A DNA stretch of 64,000 bases from the NCBI RefSeq assembly GCF_003597395.2, contig NC_133778.1, positions 16,082,025 to 16,146,024 on the forward strand, in the 5' to 3' direction. The position numbers and the translations under genes are program-made. The notes beneath the pieces were generated by a model. It worked only from the letters and a program-made list of their open reading frames with translations. It searched no databases and was not told the DNA's origin. Positions 56,961 through 64,000 of the stretch are shown one piece after another (within the stretch, counting starts at the first letter, position 1; each line of letters opens with the position of its first letter). This DNA comes from Chelonoidis abingdonii. Its lineage: Eukaryota > Chordata > Testudines > Testudinidae.

Positions 56961-57698
56961 AAGTTGGCCTTAGGCCCTGGTGGTGCCTTCGAGGGCCCTT
57001 GGTTCTGGCCCCTTGGGGGCCGGATTGGCGCCTACGGCCACTCCGCCGCGCCTCCTACTGAGGTCCTGTCTGTTCCGAGGCGGAAAGTACGGGCGGCGAG
57101 GTTGGGGTCTGAAAGGTCTACGTTGGGTCACTGGGGTATGCATGCCCAATCAACGATCACATGATGACCCTATTGTCCTTCAGGCTCTGCAACCTGGGAT
57201 CAGTCTTATCCGAGAACAAAACCCTTGCCCTCAAAGGGTAAGTCCTGGATAGTGTACTGAAGCTCGGAGGCAGGTTAGAGAAACCTGGAGCCAGGAAGAT
57301 ACGCCTCATGGTGATGCCTGAGCCAAGGTCCTGGCCGCCGAGTCAGCCGCGTCCAGGGAGGCCTGGAGAGAGGTCCTGGCCACTTTTTGCCTTCCTCCAG
57401 GAACGCGGTAAATTCCTGGCGTGAGTCCGGGGTAGCAGTTTGGTGAATCTACCCACCTCTGCCAGGTATTATAGTTATACCGGCTCAGTAGAGCCTGCTG
57501 GTTGGCCACTCAGAGCTGGAGGGCCCCGCTGAGTATACTTTACGGCCTAGTAGGTCCATCCGCCTAGCCTCCTTGGACTTTGGGGCGGGTGCCTGTGGCC
57601 ATGGCGCTCCCTCTCATTGACCGACTGGACCACCAATGAAGAGGGGGAGGATGTACATACAAGTACTCATACCCCGAGAGGGTACCATGTACTTTCTC

Positions 57699-59435
57699 TC
57701 AACTCCCTTTGCCGTCGGTGGAATGGGAGGCTGGAGACTGCCAGAGAGTGTTGGCAGTGGCCTGGATAGTTTTAATAAATGGCAGCGCCACTCGGGTGGG
57801 GGCATCCGCGGTCAGGATGCTCACTACAGGGTCCTCAACTTCCGGGACTTCCTCCACTGGGAGGTTGATATTGAGTGCCACCCTGCGAAGGAGGTCCTGA
57901 TGTGCCCTGAGGTCTATCAGTGGAGGCCCTGAAGATGAGGTCCCCGCCACAGCCTCGTCCGGGGAGGAGGAGGATGATACCCCAGGAATAAGAGAGTCCT
58001 GGATAGCCCCTTGCTCCTGGGGTGGTTCCTGCTCCAGCTGTCCCGGGGAATCCGGAGGATGGGCCGTGTGCTCTTCCGACTCCGCCGCAGGGGGGCGGGA
58101 AATGGTGGCCTCAGGTGCCCAATGTTCTGAGGCAGCAGAGCGGGTCTGGACTAGGGGAGCGCCCTGGGCTTGATGGTACGCCCAGGGTGTCCAAAAGAAC
58201 CACTGTTGAAGCCCTATGTCCTGAGGACGTGTGTCCTGAAAGACCCCCGTGGGCACCTCCGTATCACGATCCCGGTCGTAATAACTGTCCGCCTGGGAGG
58301 ATACTGACGTCTGCCTGGACGGCCATGGGGGAACAGAAAACTCTGGAGCTGCGGTGCCAATGGATCTCGCACCCCGGGACCGCGGGGAGCGGTGCCAGTA
58401 TGTAAAGCGGTACCTAGAACGAGACCGGGACCTGCGACTGGCCCGGTGCCTGGAGGTCGACCATGATCTCGAGTCTCTACGGCGTGATCTGCTCCAGGAG
58501 GAACGGTGCCTGGGTCGGTCCCGGGAGCTGGAACGGTATCGGGAGTAGTGGGATGAGGCATGAGATATCGATCGGTGCCGTGAGGCTGATCGATGCCAGG
58601 AGCTCAACCGGTGCCGTGGAGATCGGTGCCGGGAGCTCAACCGGTGCCGTGGAGAGGATCGGTGCCGGGACAGGGAGCAGTGCCAAGAGTAGGAACGGCG
58701 TCCCGACCTGGAGCGTCTGCGGGATTGTGAGCGAGAGCGGTGCCGTTCCGCTACACTGACAGACGACAGTCTAGTCAGGGCCGGCTTGCCCATGGAATGT
58801 GGTACCCGCACTGGCGGTGCCGGGGGTAGGGGCAGTGCCGACTCAGTCATGGCGATCAAATCTTTCGCCGCAGAGAACATCTCCGGAGTAGACGGCAAAG
58901 TGAGCTCTACCACGGCAGGTGCCGAGGAGCTGTCAGGCGCCAGACTCGATGGCCGTCTCAGGGCTGGAGTCGACGGTGCTGGTTTAGGCAGTGCCGCAGC
59001 AGGTGCTGGTGCCGGGTGGTCTGACCGAGGCGCAGTCTCTGGCTGCGACGCGAGCGTTGTCGAGCCCGTCTGAGCCTTCGCTGTCTTCGACCTCGGGGAG
59101 AGGGAGCGGCGTGGGGTCGACTTCGGTGCCGGCTGTGGTCGGTGCCGGGAGTCCTTAGGTGTACCGGCGGTGCTCGGTGCTGTAGGGGTGCATCTGCTCA
59201 CCGGCTGGCTCGAGCTCGATGCCGAAGGCGAAGGCGTTAGTGCCGCTTCCATGAGGAGCTGCCTTAACCTAATGTCCCGCTCCTTCTTAGTTCTAGGCTT
59301 AAAAGCCTTGCAAATTGAGCACTTAGAAGATAAGTGCGATTCCCCGAGGCACTTCAAACAGGAGTCGTGGGGATCTCCTGTTGGCATTGGCCTGTAACAG
59401 GCCGAGCACTGCTTGAAACCCGGTGAGCCAGGCAT
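57699..59435 (-). CDS. DIRS-4 gag-like protein, intact 578-codon frame
   Basis: Probable RNA-binding structural protein of the element. The N-terminus has a cysteine cluster (C10xxC13, C26xxC29, C39xxC42) ahead of KAFKPRTKKERDIRLRQLL. A proline/alanine-rich stretch follows, then an arginine-serine-histidine-rich domain (about residues 225-370, repeats such as RHRSSPRHRLSSRHRS), an acidic/proline part, and the conserved PPLIDLRAHQDLLRRVALNI block near residue 515. The frame ends at DGKGS just before a RGVERKYMVPS-like block that continues in another frame (57614-57805), so the true C-terminus is probably lost by a frameshift. The start is the first Met before the cysteine cluster. Role inferred from position in DIRS elements. 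Confidence 0.75.
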   Translation of the reverse strand: MPGSPGFKQCSACYRPMPTGDPHDSCLKCLGESHLSSKCSICKAFKPRTKKERDIRLRQLLMEAALTPSPSASSSSQPVSRCTPTAPSTAGTPKDSRHRPQPAPKSTPRRSLSPRSKTAKAQTGSTTLASQPETAPRSDHPAPAPAAALPKPAPSTPALRRPSSLAPDSSSAPAVVELTLPSTPEMFSAAKDLIAMTESALPLPPAPPVRVPHSMGKPALTRLSSVSVAERHRSRSQSRRRSRSGRRSYSWHCSLSRHRSSPRHRLSSRHRSPRHRLSSWHRSASRHRSISHASSHYSRYRSSSRDRPRHRSSWSRSRRRDSRSWSTSRHRASRRSRSRSRYRFTYWHRSPRSRGARSIGTAAPEFSVPPWPSRQTSVSSQADSYYDRDRDTEVPTGVFQDTRPQDIGLQQWFFWTPWAYHQAQGAPLVQTRSAASEHWAPEATISRPPAAESEEHTAHPPDSPGQLEQEPPQEQGAIQDSLIPGVSSSSSPDEAVAGTSSSGPPLIDLRAHQDLLRRVALNINLPVEEVPEVEDPVVSILTADAPTRVALPFIKTIQATANTLWQSPASHSTDGKGS

Positions 59436-59830
59436 GAGCTCCGGCCCCGGGTGCGGGGACGGGGCTACTCCCCGAACCCCGCTACAATTACCAAACTATG
59501 ACTATGAACTATAAGTGAACCTAACTAACTATATATATAAGAACAATTAACAACAACTATGAATACAATTAGAGGAAGAAAAACTACGAGTAGCTAGGGA
59601 AAGGTGGAGGTCAGCTAAGCCACACTCCACTGTTCCAACGACCAACACGGGCGGTAAGAAGGAACTGAAGGGTGTCCGGGTCGGCTGGGGTATATATTCG
59701 GCGCCATAGCGGTGCCACTCCAGGGCGGCCTAGTCGACCCGCAAGTGTTGCTAGGTAAAAGTTTCTCGAGAAGTGCACGCGGCGGCACACACGCTGAGAA
59801 TGTGATACGAGCAATCACCGAGAGAACACT

Positions 59831-60588
59831 GGCATTCACTCCTTGAATCTTAAATAGAGCTTTTTCACCATTCACCCTCACCCAGAGCAACGAATTCAAC
59901 TCCGTGAATCTAACACCAAGGATCCCCCTTTTCCCCTCCTTCTTCTCCCTGTCTCCCACACTTCCTGGTAAATACAGACTCATTCCTTTGCCTTAACCGG
60001 AGAAAAAATCAACAGTCATTAAACAACAACCCTTTGTATAAAAAGAAGAAAAAATGTAAAATTATCTCTGTAATCTGATGGTAATATTGACAGGTCTTTC
60101 ACGTATAGACACCAGACGAAAAGCCTGCCCCCCAGCCTAAAATACAATTAAGAATACTTCCAGCAACTACACATTGCAAATAAGAAAAACATTTAGGACA
60201 ATAACGCCGTTCTACTTAATACTCACTATTCTGAATATTAAGAGCTGTGGCGGAGATGCAAGAACCTGGTGCATCAGTCCCTATTCAGACTAGCAGAGAA
60301 CAAAGCAAAAACCAAACCAAAATAAGTCTTCCTCCACTGAGCATATCCGAAAGTATCTGTTTCCTATTTAGTCCGCTCTCAGTGTTTTCGTTTGTTGTAA
60401 CCACTCGTCTCAGGTGAGAGAAGTAATCCTTAGCTATGCTGTTGTAAACCAGGCGTGCGATGCCAATTGCAAAATGCTCAAAATCTCTCTTCCCCTCTTT
60501 GAGATTTGAATATCTTTCACACTCCCTACAATTCACCCAGATGTCAGCGGTAGCACTCATCCTTACTCTGCATTACACTCATAGGACT
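59831..60588 (-). mobile_element. LTR/ERV-type sequence right of DIRS-4
   Basis: Continuation of the host sequence broken by DIRS-4 (AT-rich, TTGTATAAAAAGAAG; minus-strand 91-codon frame 60285-60560 with no recognised domain). Class is inferred from the left flank. Confidence 0.35.
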
Positions 60589-60834
60589 CAATAACTTATA
60601 GGTCACGAGGGACCATTGTCATCTAGTCTGACTCCTGCAGCCAAGCAAGGCCACAGACCTACCACATCCACTCCATACAAAAACCACCCTTACGAACCTA
60701 CGTCTGATTATTGAAGTCTTCAAATTGATAGTTTGAAGTACCTCAAGCTTGCAGAGATTCCACCAGACAACATCCATGTCCCACGCTACAGAGGAAGGCC
60801 GAAAACCGCCCAGGGCCTCTGCAATCTGCCAATC
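60589..60834 (-). repeat. CR1 LINE 3' end
   Basis: TTATAGGTCACGAGGGACCA, TCATCTAGTCTGACTCCTGC and the order GATAGTTTGAAGTACCTCA..CCCACGCTACAGAGGAAGGC match the CR1 copy at 2036 (same subfamily). Confidence 0.75.
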
Positions 60835-61035
60835 TCAAACACTTAAGTACAATCAGAAAAGTAAGTCACGCTGATACAAACGAGTAGCCGAAGTATCAGC
60901 GTCTGATAAAAAATCTCGTCTAATTTACCATTGTTTGACTTGAATATATGTTCAGAGGGCCTGTGTCATGCTGAGTATACAGCAGTTCAGAACAATAATC
61001 AGTTGTACCAAGAACGGGAAGTCAAATTCAGTACT

Positions 61036-61854
61036 AAGGGTTAGCCTTAAATTACAGCTGACTGCTCTGAGAGGTACAGCGGGTCATACAGTGTAGGGAA
61101 AGCGCTGCAGTGTGCCACACTGAAGACTACCAGCGCTGCAGTGTGCACAGTGCAGCATTGCACTCTTTGGGAGGCTGCATTGTAGGGCACCTATCTAGCA
61201 TTCAGTGCTGCACACGTGCTTTATCAAAGAGGGGGTGGGTGAGTGTGACAAGGAGCGTGGGGAGACAGAGAGAGTGATTCTTGAGCTGACACTGTTCTCC
61301 TCCCTGCCTTTGCAAGTTCTCAAGACTGAAGATACAGAGCACCAACTTCCAATCATATTAAAGTTTGACCCCTTCCCCACCCCTCTCTTATTCACTAAAT
61401 GCAAATTATGCACTCCTAAATAGCCTTCAGACCACATAAGCAGCTGCTCAACACGGACTCCCCCGTCCCCTCTCTCCTCAAGCAAACAGCTGTGAACATT
61501 CCAAAGCAATTCCCCTGCCTCCGCTCACTCGCTGGAGCAAAGAGCAGGTGTGTTTGTTTTTTAGATAAGTAGCTCCGGGGAGCTCAGAATTCAGCCATTC
61601 TTCCGGTTTGTTGTGGATAGGGATTCTGGGATACCTCTTAATACCCTGGAGGCCAATAAAAGCGCTTTTGGTGGCCACACTTGATGAGATACCAGCGCTG
61701 GAATCGTTACACCCCAAGCAGACCAGGTGTACAGCCAGTGCTGCAGCCAGGGGTTGCAGCGCTGGCTGTGCCTTGCAAGTGTGGACACAGAGTAAGTTGC
61801 AGCGCTGTAACCCCATCACCAGCGCTGCAACTCTCCAGTGTAGCCAAGCCCTTA
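61036..61854. mobile_element. hAT-type element, unit B only
   Basis: The right end CCAGTGTAGCCAAGCCCTTA has a worn inverse at the left (TAAGGGTTAGCCTTAA). CAGCGCTGCAGTGTG-like repeats occur near both ends (61100-61150; 61690-61830). Unit A lacks it between its flanks (42706, 42820). Confidence 0.55.
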
Positions 61855-61864
61855 GTGGCAGTTG

Positions 61865-63250
61865 ACCTAGCAGTCAATAATGCAGCAGACACAGGACTGC
61901 CCTGGCCATGGGATAACATTTGGAAAACTATCCCTATAAAAGATTTCACTTGAGGACAGCAACAAGTCACAATAAGGCAAAAAGCGGAGTGGCTGCAAAA
62001 CGTTCAAAATCAGGATGTGAAGTTAGGACTCCTTTGGGAACAAGCCTCCAGCCGAAACATAAATGTAAGTCAAAATTTAATTATGAAGCAAGAACTCCTT
62101 CATGTAAAATCAAAAAATGGGTTGCACCACAAAATATGCAAACAGATCTGCTATAATGGTTCCACCCAAACAGGCAGAGGCCAAAGACAGGTTATCAACA
62201 ATGGGAAAGGGATCTGTAGCTGCTCCTTATTTGTGCCAGACACAATCCAGCTATCAAAGTAAAGAAGCTTTTCTGAGATGGGTCCCCAGCAGTTCATGGA
62301 AAGGAGATCAAATCAACTGAACTGGGGAGTTGCCCTTAGCACCAAGGGGTAATAAATATGTGCTAGTTCTCAATGCTTTCTCAGATTGGGAGGAATGGAC
62401 ATCCACACTAAATATGTGATTGCCCTAATGAGAGTGAAACAATTGGTGGGTAATGTGTTCTGCAGATGAGGGGGATGCTAAGATTATTGACTGAGACAAT
62501 GGGAGCTGATGTGTGGGGTTAGTTGTCATAGAATATTAGGGTTGGAAGGGACCTCAGGAGATCATCTAATCTAACCCCCTGCTTAAAGCAGGACCAATCC
62601 CCAGATTTTTACCCCAGTTCCCCCCTCAAGGATTGAATTCACAACCCTGGGTCTAACAGGCCAATGCTTAAACCACTGAGCTATCCCTCCCCACCAAAGA
62701 TGTGTGCAGCCAGCTGGATGTAGAACAGAAGGTTCCCTTCTCATGTCACCCAGGTAGCAGCAGGACAGGTTGAGCGAATAAAAAGGACCATAAAAAATAA
62801 AATTAAAAAAAATATGCAGCAATTGGGATGAAGCATTACTGCTGGTACCAATGCGTAACAGAGCTAGGTATGCAAATCCACAGCCTTTGCCCCCAATGAG
62901 GCCTGATGGGAAGACCAATGAATGTGTGGAAGGATATAATTAACTCGGTTCCAGTCTATCTGGCTACAGAAGCCTGGGTACAGGACTTGCAGATGGAGAT
63001 TCTCCAGCTACAGAGGAGTGTGGTGGTAAGAAAGGACAGGAAAGTGTAAAAGACCAAGGCATGGTCTGGTGCCAAAGGAGACCTGACTGAGCACCAAGTG
63101 GGATCTAAAGTCATCATCCAGGATCAGGCTCTCTGCAAGTCTTTCTCAAAGGCAAAGTGGTCCAGCCCATACTTAGGGTTGGCTCCACTTAACCCCTCCA
63201 TATAACTTCATAGTCCTGGGAGGTATTGGTAAAGCAATTTAAAGAATTTA
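61865..63250 (+). pseudogene. ERV pol relic: integrase (unit B)
   Basis: Second copy of the integrase relic, colinear with 42830-45470 but without the two hAT insertions. Readable: HHKICKQICYNG (62127-62160), a worn core start near 62345, RVKQLVGNVFCR near 62435. A SINE interrupts it at 62526. Stops are shared in part with unit A, so it was already dead before duplication. Confidence 0.6.
62526..62692 (-). repeat. tRNA-derived SINE with CR1-type tail
   Basis: On the minus strand it starts GGGGAGGGATAGCTCAGTGG, an A box (TAGCTCAGTGG, 62673-62683), then a B box GGTTGTGAATTCAATCC (62630-62646), and ends CCCTTCCAACCCTAATATTC..TATGA like CR1. Pol III transcribed, mobilised by CR1 (known for such SINEs). 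Absent from unit A. Confidence 0.85.
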
Positions 63251-63684
63251 AAGCAACTACAAACTGAGAGGCCTATCCTATCTCTATTCAGTTTACAAAC
63301 TTCAAGTTTGTCAGATGTGTCTCCGGGAGCATAGCAATGGCAGCATTCTCTTTAAGCATTGAATATACTTTTTCGTTGAATAAAATTACTGAAACTCTTT
63401 ATATTTCAGGACACACATTTAGTTCTCAGAGCCATCATCATTAAAATATAAAGTCACTCAGTGAATAAATGAGACATTTAAAGTTTCCTGTGTAGTAAAC
63501 AGCTCTTAAGTATCTAAGCAGCCAAAGTTATATAATCCAGGGGTTGAGAGTAGCTTCCTAGTACATTATCTACAGGCACGGGAAGGAAACTCTCAGCATG
63601 GAGACAGAGAGAGGGATTAAATGAAGTGATAAAAATAAGACAGAAAAAGATAATGGAGAGAGAAATATACATTAGTACCATACC

Positions 63685-64000
63685 ATCAAAAAGAAAAAAT
63701 TGTTTATCAAGTGTGTAGTTTTGGACTGTTTCACCTGATCTGGGCAGCCAGATCAGGTGAAACTTGAAGATCCTCACAGCCCCTGGGGCTCTGAACATCA
63801 CAATTATAGTAGTCATCTCTTATCAAAGATTCTATTGGTAATCTTCACACACTTTAATCCATCAGGAAGCACCATCTAATAAAGCAATGATGTTAGATAG
63901 ATTTTACATTGATGCTCCTTCCCCACGATTTAAGGCAATAAGAAGTAAATTGTTAATAACATTTTAACCCTTCAACCCCAATGAGAGAGAAAAAAAGAGA
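63685..64000. other. Unclassified DNA after unit B
   Basis: AT-rich. It contains a perfect 16-bp hairpin (63728-63763). No gene seen. Confidence 0.6.

Larger units (their letters stand above)
53592..59830 (-). mobile_element. DIRS-4: DIRS-type retrotransposon, nearly full length
   Basis: Left terminus GGTTACTCACTTCTGTAACC with TGTTGCTCATATCCATTCC, followed by the same fold-back as DIRS-1. On the minus strand: gag (59435-57699, intact frame), reverse transcriptase (56960-55900), RNase H/connection (55880-54856) and tyrosine recombinase (54850-53950). The right terminus is worn (TGATACGAGCAATCACCGAG). Best copy in the window for reading the element. Confidence 0.85.
45911..63684. repeat. Tandem duplication unit B (gamma-crystallin unit)
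   Basis: Second copy of the unit described at 35083. It is longer (about 17.8 kb) because of a nested hAT/LTR in intron 2, an 8.6-kb block at 52193-60834 and a hAT element at 61036-61854. Confidence 0.85.

Noticed and set aside
58214..58759. Frames inside the gag region in other registers
   Set aside because: Shadows of the Arg/Ser-rich gag repeats, which keep several frames open.
62630..62692. Possible tRNA gene on the minus strand (A and B boxes)
   Set aside because: No acceptor stem or anticodon arm that folds, and the sequence continues into a CR1-like tail: a SINE.

Overview
The window looks like a piece of a reptile nuclear genome, most likely a turtle. It is AT/GC-mixed eukaryotic DNA with spliced genes, and most of it is transposable elements: CR1 LINE 3' ends, a tRNA-derived SINE with a CR1-type tail, many hAT-type non-autonomous elements, LTRs and ERV relics, a Penelope-like element (PLE) and several DIRS (tyrosine-recombinase) retrotransposons. 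The only host genes I recognise are gamma-crystallins, the eye-lens structural proteins. Turtle is an inference from the repeat mix; I could not run a search.

Layout. 1-10.4 kb: intergenic DNA with old MIR SINEs, palindromic MITEs, a CR1 fragment and a solo LTR; no host gene seen. 10.4-20.8 kb: an old non-LTR reverse transcriptase, split by a DIRS element (DIRS-1, minus strand) that carries a nested hAT-like element and a 1.4-kb-per-arm palindrome. 20.8-22.0 kb: a short deleted DIRS copy (DIRS-2) with ~175-bp tandem repeats, ending at a 25-N assembly gap (22016-22040). 22.0-38.9 kb: a large inverted repeat. Each arm holds exon 1 and exon 2 of one gamma-crystallin gene, an antisense PLE in intron 1, two hAT MITEs and a DIRS terminus. 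The ~8-kb centre has a divergent DIRS fragment, a 3'-terminal CR1 and unclassified DNA.

35.1-63.7 kb is a tandem duplication of a gamma-crystallin unit. Unit A (35083-45910) has gene A, whose exon 2 is frameshifted and whose exon 3 is intact. Unit B (45911-63684) has gene B, which reads as a complete three-exon, 174-codon gene with TATA box, splice sites and poly(A) signal. Each unit also carries an ERV integrase relic downstream. The units differ by unit-specific insertions: a solo LTR and hAT elements in A; in B a nested hAT/LTR in intron 2 and an 8.6-kb LTR + DIRS-4 + CR1 block.

Much of 13-35 kb and parts of 53-61 kb carry dense single-base indels, fold-back palindromes and an N gap. This is what poorly polished long-read assembly looks like, so the inverted structures and frameshifts there may be artefacts. 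Gene B and its surroundings (45.9-52 kb) read cleanly.
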